Positions 1 to 8,465 of a stretch of DNA of 64,000 nt are shown here, one piece after another. The stretch comes from Gemmatimonadaceae bacterium (GTDB lineage Bacteria; Gemmatimonadota; Gemmatimonadetes; Gemmatimonadales; Gemmatimonadaceae), in NCBI GenBank assembly GCA_036496605.1, contig DASXKV010000050.1, positions 124,001 to 188,000 of the forward strand, given 5' to 3'. The notes under the pieces were generated by a model. That model searched no databases and was not told where the DNA came from. It saw only the letters and a list, made by a program, of their open reading frames with translations. Position numbers and translations under genes: made by a program. Position 1 is the stretch's first letter; each line of letters opens with the position of its first letter.

Positions 1-1
1 C

Positions 2-670
2 AAGGGGCCCAACGCCGAGCGGCAGGAAGCGCCGCACGCGCATTGCATCGTTACCGAGCCCTGGAATCACTTCGCCTTTGCGACCGATCTCGGTCTTGAT
101 ACTGTTTTCGTCTATCGTATCGACGTCGATGGTGGTGCCCTCACTATCGTCGACGACGCCGATGGACACGTGAAAGCTGGCGCGGGCCCACGTCACCTCG
201 CCTTCCACCCACAACTGCCAATCGTCTACGTCGTCAACGAACTGGACTCCACGATCACGACGTTTCGCTTGGCGCGCGGAGCTGGCGCGCTCACGCCGAT
301 CGCGACGCACTCGACACTGCCGGTGGGATGGACGGGCAGCAGCTTCGCCGCCGACCTCCACGTCGCGCCGTCGGGACGCGTGCTCTACACATCGAATCGA
401 GGCCACAACAGCATCGCGGTGTTCTCCATCGACGAATCCTCGGGCGCACCCGCGCTCGAGCAAACGATTTCGACCGGTGGCGACTGGCCGCGCAACTTCA
501 CGCTCGACCCAACTGGCCGCTGGTTGCTCGTCGGCAATCAGAATTCGGGCTCGATCGTCGTCTTGGCGCGCGATGAGAAGACTGGTAAGTTGTCGCCCAC
601 GCAGCAACGTATCCAGTTGCCGAGTCCCGTCTGTGTTCGCTTCCGTGCGCACGTTGGCGTAACGACTTGA
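2..670 (+). CDS. Lactonase-family beta-propeller protein (6-phosphogluconolactonase-like), 5' partial
   Basis: The frame is open from the first bases of the window to the TGA at 668-670, so about 222 C-terminal residues are visible and the N-terminus lies outside. The reading PHAHCI, then TDLGLDTVFVYR, then AGPRHLAFHP, and the terminal PVCVRF match the Lactonase (PF10282) seven-bladed propeller fold. Family members hydrolyse 6-phosphogluconolactone or similar sugar lactones, or act as uncharacterised propellers. An internal ATG-like start inside the frame would cut blades in half, so the gene must begin upstream. Family is confident; the substrate cannot be read from this fragment. Confidence 0.85.
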   Translation, partial: KGPNAERQEAPHAHCIVTEPWNHFAFATDLGLDTVFVYRIDVDGGALTIVDDADGHVKAGAGPRHLAFHPQLPIVYVVNELDSTITTFRLARGAGALTPIATHSTLPVGWTGSSFAADLHVAPSGRVLYTSNRGHNSIAVFSIDESSGAPALEQTISTGGDWPRNFTLDPTGRWLLVGNQNSGSIVVLARDEKTGKLSPTQQRIQLPSPVCVRFRAHVGVTT

Positions 671-698
671 ATCGATCTATGACGACACCCCGACCGCA

Positions 699-1637
699 GT
701 GAGTCGCCGCGTTGCCCTTGTCCTCTCGGTCGTCGCTGCACTTGTTCTCGTTGCGGCCGGTTTCTACGTCGCACGCAACCCAGAGCGAAAGACGCTCGAT
801 GCGGCCGCGCGAGCGGGCGTTCCCGGCAGCTTCGTGCGCCTGAGCGACGGCATCACGCAATACGATCTCTCCGGTTCTGAAACGGGGCGCGTGATCGTAC
901 TGCTCTCGGGCGCGAGCGTCCCGTTTTATATCTGGGACTCCACGAGCACGGCACTCGCCGCGAACGGCTTCCGCGTACTGCGCTACAACTATTACGGACG
1001 CGGCTACTCCGACCGACCCGATCTTCGCTACGATCTCGCGACGTACGATCGCCAACTCACCGACCTGCTCGACGCGCTCGGCCTCGGCGGTCGTGTCGAC
1101 GTCGCCGGGTTGTCGATGGGCGGCCCGATCGCCGCGAACTTCGCGGACCGTCATCCCGAGCGCGTTCGCACGCTCACACTCGTCGATCCAGCCTTTAGTA
1201 TGTTCTCACGCGCACCACTCGCAATCCGGGCGCCTGTCGTCGGCAAGTACTTGCTGACCGTTGCTGCCGCGCCGGGAATGGCGAAGGGCCAGTACGACGA
1301 CTTCCTGCATCCTGAGCGCTACCCCGATTGGGCGACGCGTTACGAAGTACAGATGCAATACAAGGGCTTTCTCCGAAGCCTACTGCAATCGAGGCGCGGC
1401 GACGTGCTCACGCGACCGGCGTCGAGCTTCACGTCGCTCGCGCGAAGTGGGATACCCGTACTGCTCCTCTGGGGAAAGCAAGATCACACCGTCCCCCTTC
1501 CAAAGAGTGACAGCATCCGCTCGGCGTTTCCGCGCGCCGAGTTCCACGCGATCGACAGCGCAGGGCACCTTCCCAACATCGAGGAAGCGGCGCAGGTCGA
1601 CTCGATTCTCATAAGCTTTCTTCGCGCGCACGTATAG
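699..1637 (+). CDS. Membrane-anchored alpha/beta hydrolase
   Basis: A 312-residue protein starting at GTG 699; an ATG at 680 opens a frame that stops after seven codons. Residues 5-23 form a single hydrophobic helix (signal anchor or uncleaved signal), so the catalytic domain is probably periplasmic. The nucleophile elbow GLSMGG places the serine at residue 139. LLWGKQDHTVP supplies the acid region and SAGHLPNIEE the catalytic histidine near the C-terminus, completing the Ser-Asp-His triad of the alpha/beta hydrolase fold. It starts 28 bp behind the lactonase on the same strand, so co-transcription is possible. The substrate is unknown. Confidence 0.85.
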   Translation: MSRRVALVLSVVAALVLVAAGFYVARNPERKTLDAAARAGVPGSFVRLSDGITQYDLSGSETGRVIVLLSGASVPFYIWDSTSTALAANGFRVLRYNYYGRGYSDRPDLRYDLATYDRQLTDLLDALGLGGRVDVAGLSMGGPIAANFADRHPERVRTLTLVDPAFSMFSRAPLAIRAPVVGKYLLTVAAAPGMAKGQYDDFLHPERYPDWATRYEVQMQYKGFLRSLLQSRRGDVLTRPASSFTSLARSGIPVLLLWGKQDHTVPLPKSDSIRSAFPRAEFHAIDSAGHLPNIEEAAQVDSILISFLRAHV

Positions 1638-1678
1638 CCAATGCCGGACACCGAGTGGTGGCAGCGCCGCCGCTCTCG

Positions 1679-3148
1679 CTAACGCGGTAGCGCGACATTT
1701 CCCGTGTAGGGCCCGAGCAGCTCGCGGCGCCACCACGCTCCCGTGGCACGCTTCGTCGCCTCATCCGTGAACCAGTACTGCCAGATCACCGTTCGCACGA
1801 GCGTCGGAGGCTGCCCCTTGAAGGGATCGTTCCGGAATAATCGCAGGACGCTCGGACTACCTTCGGTGAGTCGAACCTGCGCGTTGACGACCCACGGCGA
1901 CTGCTGCCACGGACCTAACGACGCGAACCAGAGATTCCAGTCGAAGCGCGGCTGGTACGGCGCGTAGATTCCTGGCCGTTCGTTCACATCCTGTGGTTTG
2001 TACTTGAACGGATAGGCGACCCACGTCGTCCCGTCGCGGCTCCCCTGGAATTCGATCTCGTAACGTCCCTCCGTCATCACGGCGAACAGCCCATACGCAT
2101 TCGCGATCCGAAACGGCGCGAGCAGCCGCGCCGGCCAGCCCAGGAGCGGAATATCGGGGACGAACGCCATCACCGTCGCATACAACACGACCGCCAGCGC
2201 GGCCGTCTCGGTAACGCGGAGCCATCGCGGCCGCCTAACGACCCGCACGGCCTCCCCGACCCGGAATCGTAATCGGGTGAGCGTCTGATCGTCGAGGAGC
2301 AGCACGCCAAGCAACAAAACGAGGTGGTTCAGAAACGCGTAATTGGCCGTGGCGATGATCGCGATCTGAAGCGCCGTTACGATCACGAAGCAGACGATTC
2401 GGAAAGGACGGGCAAGCCAGACCATCCACACGAGTACCAGCTCGACGAAGAGCGTGAGAATTACGGTTCCCGCGTGAAACCCGTGCGGCCAGTGCTGCAC
2501 GTACCATCCGATCCAGGTCGGCAGCGGACCATTCTGGTAGTACTCGTCCATCGCGGTCAGATTTCGCCAGTGCGGATCCCCACTCGCAAACTTGACGATC
2601 CCCGACTCGAGGTAAATCCGGAACCACTCCCAGCGCAGCATGAAGAGACTGAAGCGCGAAGGCGGGTCGGTCGCGCCGAGGCCGGGACGCAGCCCGCGCG
2701 GCGCGAACCAGAAGGCGATGAATCCCGCCTCGAGGAGCATGCCGTCGGACTGATATGACGAGAAGTCCTGGAGCGCGGCGACGCACGAAAGAAAGAACAG
2801 CGTACAGAGCGCGGTCGTTAGGCGCGGCCAGAGGTTCGCGGTCAGGAGGAGCGAGCACAGGATGCCAGCACCGACGACGATCGCCAGCGCATAGTCTCCG
2901 GCACTCACCCAGAACAGGCTCGGCGCGTACCAGATCCCGCGCACCAGCCCGAGCGCGCCCCGCACGTTGTGCAGATATTCGCCGGCGGGCAGAATCGCGT
3001 GCTCGCCGATGAGGCCCTGGATCTGAAAAGCGAGCGAGTAGAACGCCGAGAAGAAGATCAGGCCGAGCCCGCGGAAGACGATCCAGCGCGGCCAGAAGTA
3101 CGTGGAGGCCGGCTCGTCCTCAGTGGCGAGAAATCGCTCGAGTCGCAT
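1679..3148 (-). CDS. Lipase maturation factor (LMF1-like) integral membrane protein
   Basis: A 489-residue protein with many hydrophobic segments in the first two thirds and a soluble C-terminal domain. The N-terminal WPRWIVFRGLGLIFFSAF, the central WEWFRIYLESGIVKFASGD followed by W-R-N-L and Y-Q-N-G-P-L-P-TW, and the C-terminal YWFTDEATKRATGAWWRR are typical of the lipase maturation factor family (PF06762). In vertebrates LMF1 helps lipases fold in the ER; the role of bacterial members is unsettled. It is divergent from the ADOP permease, with an 89-bp shared gap. Two CCTAACG/CGTTAGG heptamers lie on or next to Arg, Leu and Thr codons within it. Confidence 0.85.
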   Translation of the reverse strand: MRLERFLATEDEPASTYFWPRWIVFRGLGLIFFSAFYSLAFQIQGLIGEHAILPAGEYLHNVRGALGLVRGIWYAPSLFWVSAGDYALAIVVGAGILCSLLLTANLWPRLTTALCTLFFLSCVAALQDFSSYQSDGMLLEAGFIAFWFAPRGLRPGLGATDPPSRFSLFMLRWEWFRIYLESGIVKFASGDPHWRNLTAMDEYYQNGPLPTWIGWYVQHWPHGFHAGTVILTLFVELVLVWMVWLARPFRIVCFVIVTALQIAIIATANYAFLNHLVLLLGVLLLDDQTLTRLRFRVGEAVRVVRRPRWLRVTETAALAVVLYATVMAFVPDIPLLGWPARLLAPFRIANAYGLFAVMTEGRYEIEFQGSRDGTTWVAYPFKYKPQDVNERPGIYAPYQPRFDWNLWFASLGPWQQSPWVVNAQVRLTEGSPSVLRLFRNDPFKGQPPTLVRTVIWQYWFTDEATKRATGAWWRRELLGPYTGNVALPR

Positions 3149-3237
3149 TGCATCATATTGCTAGCGACTCCCGGGCGCGACGTATAGGCTACGGTGTCGT
3201 CGCGGCTGAACCTGGTCGACCAGAGGGGGCTATTCGC

Positions 3238-5700
3238 GTGGAGCGATTCATCCAGGACCTCAAGTATTCGCTGCGGACGCTTCGCCAGCAGCGCGCCTTC
3301 ACCATTGCCGCCGTCGCCGCGCTCGCGTTAGGCATTGGCGCCACGACGTCCGTCTTCTCGGTCGTCGACGCGATTCTGCTTCGCCCGTTCCCATATCCCG
3401 ATCCCAGTCGGATCGTGATGTTCATGAACACGTTTGCGAACGGGCAAGGTCCCGGTGCGTCGCCGATCAAGTTCGTGCATTGGGAACATCAGACCAGCGT
3501 CGTCGAGGACGCGTCCGCCTTTCGCAATGTCACGATGAATTACACCGGCGGCGATGTACCGGAGCAGGTGAACGCGGGCAATGTGAGCGAGGCGTTCTTC
3601 CGGCTCTGGGGCGCGAAGACGCTCCTCGGCCGCACGTTCTCGCCTGACGAAGACCGGCCGGGTGGTCCCCGCGTCGCTGTGCTCTCATACGGTTGGTGGA
3701 CGCGCCGCTTTGCCGCCGATCCCGCGATCATTGGCAAGGCCATTCTCCTCAGCGGCGATCCCTACGTGGTCGTCGGTGTGATCAACCGCGGCTTCGACGT
3801 TTCCGAGTTCCTCGACCCACCCGACGTCTGGACGGCCTTTCAGATCGATCCGAACACAACGAGCGGCGCTCACTACTTCCGCTCTGCGGGACGCATCAAG
3901 CCCGGCGTCACCCTCGCGCAGGCGCAAGCCAAGCTCCGTCAGTCAACCGGCGAATTTCGGGAGAAATTCCCGAACCAGATCGGCCCGAGGGACGCCTTCA
4001 GCGTCGAACCGATCCAGAACGTGTTCGTGCACAACTCGCGAACGCTGCTGGTGATCCTCCTCGCGGCCGTGAGCGGGGTGCTCCTGATCGCGTGTGCGAA
4101 CGTCGCGAACCTGCTCCTGGTGCGGTCCACGGTTCGTCGGCGTGAGATGGCAATTCGCGCGGCAATGGGCGCCAATCGCAGCCGGATCATCAGACAGTTG
4201 ATAACTGAAAGCGTGTTGCTCGCGGTTGTCGGCGGCGCGCTCGGTCTCATTCTCGGACTCTTCGGCATTCGCTCACTCCTCTCGATCAACACCGCGGGGC
4301 TGCCCCGCCTCGGTGAGGGCGGGGCCGCCGTCCATCTCGACTGGCGGTTGCTGGCCTTCACCGCGCTCGTCTCGATTGGGACGGGACTCCTGTTCGGTGT
4401 CATGCCCGCCATTCACGCTGCACGACACGATCTCAGCGGAACACTGAGAGACGGCACGGGCGCGTCTGGCGGCGGCGCCAGCAACCACGTTCGGTCGGCG
4501 CTCGTGGTCCTCGAGATCGCGCTCGCGCTGACGCTTGTGATTGGCTCGGGGCTTCTGATTCGCACGTCGCTCGCATTGCGCGCCGTCGACCCGGGATTCG
4601 ACGCGAACAACGTGCTGACGATGCGGATGGCGTTTACAGGCCCACGCTACGAGAGCGCAGTGGCCGTCGATCAGGTCATTCAAGCCGGCGTTGAGCGTTT
4701 GCGCGCACTGCCCGGCGTCGTCAATGCGAGCGCGGCCTGTTGCTTGCCGCTCGAGGGCGGCTACGGACTCGGCTTCAGGATCGTCGGCCGGCCGCTCGAG
4801 CCGGGAAGAACCAACCACGGCGGTGTGTCATGGATGACGGTGTCGCCGGGATATTTCGAAGTCTTTAAAATCCCGGTGATTCGCGGGCGAACTTTCACGA
4901 CGCTCGACACCAAGGCATCGCCGCCCGTCGTCGTCATCAACGAAGCAATGGCGAAACAGTACTGGAAGACCGGCAATCCACTGAACGACTTCATCACGAT
5001 CGGCCGCGGTGGCATGAAGGAGTTCGCCGCCGAGCCCGATCGACAGATTATCGGCATCGTCGCCGATAGCCGGGATAACGGCCTGAATCAGGAGGCGGAC
5101 CCGAAGGCGTTCGTGCCGCAGGCGCAGGTACCCGACGCGGTCAACGCGCTCAACATGCCGATCTCGCCGATCGCCTGGGTCATCCGGACGAAGGTCACGC
5201 CGCTATCGCTCAGCGCGGCCGTACAAGATCAGCTTCGTCAGGCAACGGGGCTTCCGGTTGCCGACATTCGCTCCATGAGCCAGATCGTGTCCGGCTCGAT
5301 CTCGCGTGAGCGCTTCAATACTTTGCTCATGACCGTCTTTGCGTTGTCCGCGCTCGCGCTGGCCGCGATCGGCATCTACGGGGTCATGGCGTACGCGGTG
5401 CAGCAGCGGACGCGGGAGATCGGCGTCCGGCTCGCACTCGGCGCGCAGCCGGGCGCAGTACGAACGATGGTCGTCCTTCAGGGAATGCGACTGGCCTTGA
5501 TTGGAGTCATCATCGGTGTCGCAGCCGCGTATGCGCTCTCGCGATTCATGAGTACTCTCTTATTCGGCGTCGAGGCGCGCGATCCGTTGGTGTTCGTGGG
5601 CGTGCCATTGCTTCTCGCGCTCATCGCTCTCGTCGCCGTGTGGGTTCCCGCGAATCGCGCGAGCCGCATCGATCCGCTCGGCGCCCTGCGCTCTGCCTGA
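3238..5700 (+). CDS. ADOP-family (MacB-like) ABC permease
   Basis: I start it at GTG 3238, where AGAGGGGG lies just upstream and the protein begins MERFIQDLKYSLRTL, the usual ADOP N-terminus; the frame is open further to 3148 but adds unrelated residues. The 820-residue product has the duplicated layout of acidobacterial duplicated orphan permeases: TM helix near residues 20-45, a periplasmic MacB_PCD domain, FtsX-type helices about 285-400 with VANLLLVRSTVRRREMAIR, then a second MacB_PCD and a second FtsX block with QQRTREIGVRLALGA. No ATPase gene adjoins, which is usual for ADOP. The transported substrate is unknown; relatives export macrolides, peptides or lipoproteins. Confidence 0.9.
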   Translation: MERFIQDLKYSLRTLRQQRAFTIAAVAALALGIGATTSVFSVVDAILLRPFPYPDPSRIVMFMNTFANGQGPGASPIKFVHWEHQTSVVEDASAFRNVTMNYTGGDVPEQVNAGNVSEAFFRLWGAKTLLGRTFSPDEDRPGGPRVAVLSYGWWTRRFAADPAIIGKAILLSGDPYVVVGVINRGFDVSEFLDPPDVWTAFQIDPNTTSGAHYFRSAGRIKPGVTLAQAQAKLRQSTGEFREKFPNQIGPRDAFSVEPIQNVFVHNSRTLLVILLAAVSGVLLIACANVANLLLVRSTVRRREMAIRAAMGANRSRIIRQLITESVLLAVVGGALGLILGLFGIRSLLSINTAGLPRLGEGGAAVHLDWRLLAFTALVSIGTGLLFGVMPAIHAARHDLSGTLRDGTGASGGGASNHVRSALVVLEIALALTLVIGSGLLIRTSLALRAVDPGFDANNVLTMRMAFTGPRYESAVAVDQVIQAGVERLRALPGVVNASAACCLPLEGGYGLGFRIVGRPLEPGRTNHGGVSWMTVSPGYFEVFKIPVIRGRTFTTLDTKASPPVVVINEAMAKQYWKTGNPLNDFITIGRGGMKEFAAEPDRQIIGIVADSRDNGLNQEADPKAFVPQAQVPDAVNALNMPISPIAWVIRTKVTPLSLSAAVQDQLRQATGLPVADIRSMSQIVSGSISRERFNTLLMTVFALSALALAAIGIYGVMAYAVQQRTREIGVRLALGAQPGAVRTMVVLQGMRLALIGVIIGVAAAYALSRFMSTLLFGVEARDPLVFVGVPLLLALIALVAVWVPANRASRIDPLGALRSA

Positions 5701-5759
5701 CGTGTCATCATCGGACGCTCGTGGGATAGTGTCGCTCGATAACACATAAGGTGAGACTT

Positions 5760-6029
5760 ATGTCGACATCGATCTACTGCCCGAAGTGCGAGTGGGCACC
5801 TGGTCCGCACGATCGCTGGATGTGTTATCCAGGATGCAGCACGGTCTGGAACACCTTCGAGACGCACGCCTGCTGCCCTGGATGCCGCAAGCAGTGGCAG
5901 GTGACGCAGTGCCTAACGTGTCACGCCACCTCGCCGCACGACGACTGGTATCACGACCACGACGTCGACGCCGAGCGTGGCTGGGACAACGTCGAGCAGG
6001 AACGCGAGCTCGAGCTTGTCGACGTCTGA
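5760..6029 (+). CDS. Small cysteine-rich zinc-ribbon-like protein
   Basis: An 89-residue protein; ATG 5760 is preceded by AAGGTGAG at a good distance, which decides against the in-frame GTG at 5751. It holds about nine cysteines in paired arrangements: CPKC near residue 8, CYPGC near 23, CCPGC near 39 and CLTC near 51, followed by histidine- and aspartate-rich sequence (SPHDDWYHDHDVD) and an acidic tail. This suggests binding of two or more zinc ions. I do not recognise a named family. It lies 59 bp behind the ADOP permease and just ahead of a GNAT gene. Confidence 0.7.
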   Translation: MSTSIYCPKCEWAPGPHDRWMCYPGCSTVWNTFETHACCPGCRKQWQVTQCLTCHATSPHDDWYHDHDVDAERGWDNVEQERELELVDV

Positions 6030-6043
6030 CGATACCTGCGAGA

Positions 6044-6742
6044 ATGCCGGCATCGCCACGTGAGTTGATGCGCATGCATGTCGAGGCACTCTTCACCCAT
6101 GACGGTGCCGGTGATCTCGTGAGCGTGAACGAGCCGACGGTCGGTGACACGCCTGCGCCGCGTTTCTTCCTCGGTGTAACGGAGGATGGATGCCTGTTGC
6201 GCTTCCGCAATGACCTGAGCGCCGCGTTGCGCGCCGAATTGATTGTGGGAGCGCGAGAGGAGCACGCTGGCGTTGCAATCCCGCCGGTCGCTACGAGATA
6301 CGAGGACATCGTTGGTCGCGACGCACCCGCGAACAAGACATGGGCTGGTCCGGCCTTTACGTTCCCCGCTCGACTCCCGGCAGTATTCGGGACGACGTTG
6401 ATCGACGCATCGACTGCGTCGCTCCTCGAGCCGTTGCTCTCGCCGTGGATCCCTGACGTGTCGGCCTGCCAACCGATGGTCGTGATGGTCGTCGGTGGCA
6501 AAGCGGTGTCGATTTGCGCGAGCGTCCGGATCACCGACGACGCGCACGAGGCGGGCGTCGACACGGCTCCGCTGCATCGAGGCCGCGGCTACGCGGCGCA
6601 AGTCGTCGCTACGTGGGCGAACGTGGTGCGCGAGACGGGCCGAGTTCCGTTCTACAGCACGTCGTGGAGGAACGCGGCATCGCGGTCGGTCGCGCGCAAG
6701 CTATCGTTGATCCACTTCGGCAACGACCTGCATATCACGTGA
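6044..6742 (+). CDS. GNAT-type N-acetyltransferase
   Basis: A 232-residue protein from ATG 6044; ATG 6068 in the same frame is an alternative and neither has a strong Shine-Dalgarno. The C-terminal third carries the acetyl-CoA pyrophosphate loop RGRGYAAQVVATW, followed by YSTSWRNAASRSVARKL, which matches GNAT motif A and the Asn-containing motif B of FR47-like acetyltransferases. The N-terminal 150 residues resemble the variable half seen in GNAT proteins that first discriminate a substrate. The substrate is unknown. Confidence 0.75.
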   Translation: MPASPRELMRMHVEALFTHDGAGDLVSVNEPTVGDTPAPRFFLGVTEDGCLLRFRNDLSAALRAELIVGAREEHAGVAIPPVATRYEDIVGRDAPANKTWAGPAFTFPARLPAVFGTTLIDASTASLLEPLLSPWIPDVSACQPMVVMVVGGKAVSICASVRITDDAHEAGVDTAPLHRGRGYAAQVVATWANVVRETGRVPFYSTSWRNAASRSVARKLSLIHFGNDLHIT

Positions 6743-6899
6743 TCGGCGCGGCAAGCGCGTTGAAGAGCCTGCGCCAATCATTGGTTCGAGAATCAGCTCG
6801 CCTAGCGGTTCGTCACCGCGCCTCGACGCTGCGAGCACGTCATGCGCTGGTCGGCCCTCGTTGCTGGACCGCTCGAGGACGAGAAGGCATATTCGCGGC

Positions 6900-7415
6900 A
6901 TGAGCTCTCGAACAGTTTCGCTCTTGCTCCGCACCTGGCTCACGATCGCTCTCATCGACTTTCTCTTCGCGAGCTGCCTGAGTGTCTTCGTGTATGGGTC
7001 GACCTTCTCGCGGTTGTGGCAAGGTGTCGCCTCCGCGGTGCTCGGGCCATCCGCATTGCAAGGAGGCACGAGCACTGTGCTCGTCGGACTGCTGCTGCAC
7101 GCCTGCGTGGCGTTCACGTGGTCAGCGGTCTTTCTGGCACTGGCGAAGTCGATCCCGGCCGTGCAGGCCCTGATCGCGAAGCCGGGAGGCATCGTCGGCG
7201 TTGCCGGGCTCTATGGGCCAACGGTCTGGCTCGTCATGTCGCTGGCCGTCATTCCGCGCGCCTCGGGCCGTCCACCGTCGATCACCGTCCGCTGGTGGAT
7301 TCAGCTCTTCGCGCACATCCCCTTCGTTGCGTTACCGATCGTAAGCGTTGTGGGCCGAGGGCTCAACACACGCGAGCGCGCACGCGCGATGCATGTCGCC
7401 TCCGTCGAAGCGTGA
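6900..7415 (+). CDS. Hypothetical four-helix membrane protein
   Basis: ATG 6900 begins MSSRTVSLLLRTWLTIAL; AGAAGG lies about 13 nt upstream. The 171-residue product has hydrophobic segments near residues 8-30, 50-75, 95-115 and 130-150, with an arginine-rich C-terminus. I do not recognise the family. The 157 bp between the GNAT stop and this start hold no clear gene or structured element. Confidence 0.6.
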   Translation: MSSRTVSLLLRTWLTIALIDFLFASCLSVFVYGSTFSRLWQGVASAVLGPSALQGGTSTVLVGLLLHACVAFTWSAVFLALAKSIPAVQALIAKPGGIVGVAGLYGPTVWLVMSLAVIPRASGRPPSITVRWWIQLFAHIPFVALPIVSVVGRGLNTRERARAMHVASVEA

Positions 7416-7443
7416 AGACGGACTAACGTGAACCATGCCAACG

Positions 7444-7486
7444 GTCATCCTGAGCGAAGGGAAGGCGCTCCGCTCGTCAGGATGAC
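7444..7486. repeat. GTCATCCTGA inverted-repeat hairpin (REP-like)
   Basis: GTCATCCTGA at 7444-7453 is exactly complementary to TCAGGATGAC at 7477-7486, with weaker GCG/CGC pairing inside the 23-nt loop. The arm GTCATCCTGAGCGAAGG resembles short palindromic repeats I recall as common in Acidobacteria and related soil bacteria. It sits between two convergent genes and overlaps the 3' end of the ferritin-like gene, whose TGA is inside the left arm. It could act as a bidirectional terminator. Confidence 0.7.
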
Positions 7487-8221
7487 ACTTGTGCGGCAGG
7501 CGTGCCTAACGTTCGCGCTGATGGCGAACGCCGCCTCGAAGCAGCGCCACGCTTCCGTCTGGAAGCGTCCGAACCCGAGTCCGCCTCGATCGAATACCCT
7601 CCGATGGGCGAGCCAGACGACGAAGCTCGTTGCCCAAAACAGAATTCGCTGGAACGCCATCGTCATCATGTAGAGGCGCGAGCCGCGATGCGCTCGCAGA
7701 ATGCCGAGCCGCTCCGCCTGAAACTCGACATGTCGGGCTTCATCACTGAGTATCTGCTCACAGAGGCGCTGGAGAATCTGTGACCGTGTCGCTTGGCGCA
7801 GTGCGTCGTAATACACCTGCGCCATCAACTCGGCGGTAATGAGCACGCCAATCGAGATCTCGAGCGTGCCGAAGATGTTGCGGAGGCGCCGGAACACCGC
7901 GTCGGCGAAGCTCGCGCGGGCGAGTGGAATGCGATGGAGCTCGAGAACGCGGCGTAGATCGCGCGCGTGTCGTTGTTCCTCGCGAATGAAGAGTATGATT
8001 GCGGCGGCGTAGTCGCGATCGCCCGTTCGCTCCGCATACTTCTGGGCGTAGCGAATGAGATGACGACCTTCCCCGCTCTCGCCGCGCTGGAATTCCGCGA
8101 TCGAGGGGCCAACAGCGATGATCTCGTCCGGCGTCAGCTCCGCAACTCGCTCCCAGGGGATGTCGAGTAGCTGCCCCGCGTTGCTCTCGAAGTATCGAAG
8201 CCATTCCGTCGACGTGCGCAT
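7445..8221 (-). CDS. Ferritin-like di-iron carboxylate protein
   Basis: A 258-residue protein; start at ATG 8221 (MRTSTEWLRYF) is chosen because AGGGTGA lies 5-6 nt upstream, although the frame is open to 8275. Glutamate-rich helices carry two ferritin-like motifs, REEQRHARDL around residue 80 and SDEARHVEFQ around residue 150, each with the E-x-x-H type iron ligands, plus TAELMAQVYYDAL between them. This is a four-helix di-iron fold of the ferritin/rubrerythrin class; oxidase or iron-handling activity is inferred only. The last dozen residues are encoded by a palindromic repeat and may be an extension of the ancestral C-terminus. A 17-bp dyad overlaps its promoter region. Confidence 0.75.
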   Translation of the reverse strand: MRTSTEWLRYFESNAGQLLDIPWERVAELTPDEIIAVGPSIAEFQRGESGEGRHLIRYAQKYAERTGDRDYAAAIILFIREEQRHARDLRRVLELHRIPLARASFADAVFRRLRNIFGTLEISIGVLITAELMAQVYYDALRQATRSQILQRLCEQILSDEARHVEFQAERLGILRAHRGSRLYMMTMAFQRILFWATSFVVWLAHRRVFDRGGLGFGRFQTEAWRCFEAAFAISANVRHACRTSVILTSGAPSLRSG

Positions 8222-8235
8222 CGGGATCACCCTGG

Positions 8236-8252
8236 ACTTTATATAATAAAGT
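8236..8252. promoter_or_regulatory. 17-bp dyad and -10-like element upstream of the ferritin-like gene
   Basis: ACTTTAT-ATA-ATAAAGT is a perfect 7-bp inverted repeat with a 3-bp centre in an otherwise GC-rich region. It contains TATAAT on the + strand and the AT-rich complement on the minus strand, 15 bp upstream of the chosen start of the ferritin-like gene. It looks like a repressor operator overlapping a promoter, similar in size to Fur/PerR-type boxes, but the regulator is not identified. Confidence 0.5.
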
Positions 8253-8400
8253 ACTCTACTCGAGGGACCCTCCACCCGTCAAGCACATGAGCCGACTCCC
8301 CACTCGCTGCTCCCGCGGGCGCGTGTCGACTGGCCTCTCATGACAGGCGTCCCGGCCCTTGTTGTCGCGCTCGCGCCGGCTACACTTGGGAGCCGCATCC

Positions 8401-8450
8401 ACGAATCACCAACGACCAGACACGAACCACCGACCACCAGCCAGGAAACC
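8401..8450. repeat. Intergenic ACCACCAGC-type repeat, copy 1
   Basis: The segment begins with ACGAATCACCAAC, identical over 13 bp to 53120-53132, and continues with ACCACCGACCACCAGCCA, similar to the ACCACCAGCAACCA units in the second copy. It fills most of the space just upstream of the MaoC gene and ends at a CCTAACG heptamer. It appears to be a dispersed low-complexity intergenic element. Confidence 0.55.
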
Positions 8451-8465
8451 TAACGAGCCACTGTC

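Noticed and set aside
680-703. ATG 680 as start of the alpha/beta hydrolase
   Set aside because: That frame reaches TGA after seven codons; the hydrolase frame starts at GTG 699.
6780-6815. GGTTCGAGAATC, which resembles a tRNA T-loop
   Set aside because: No acceptor, D or anticodon arms can be drawn around it.
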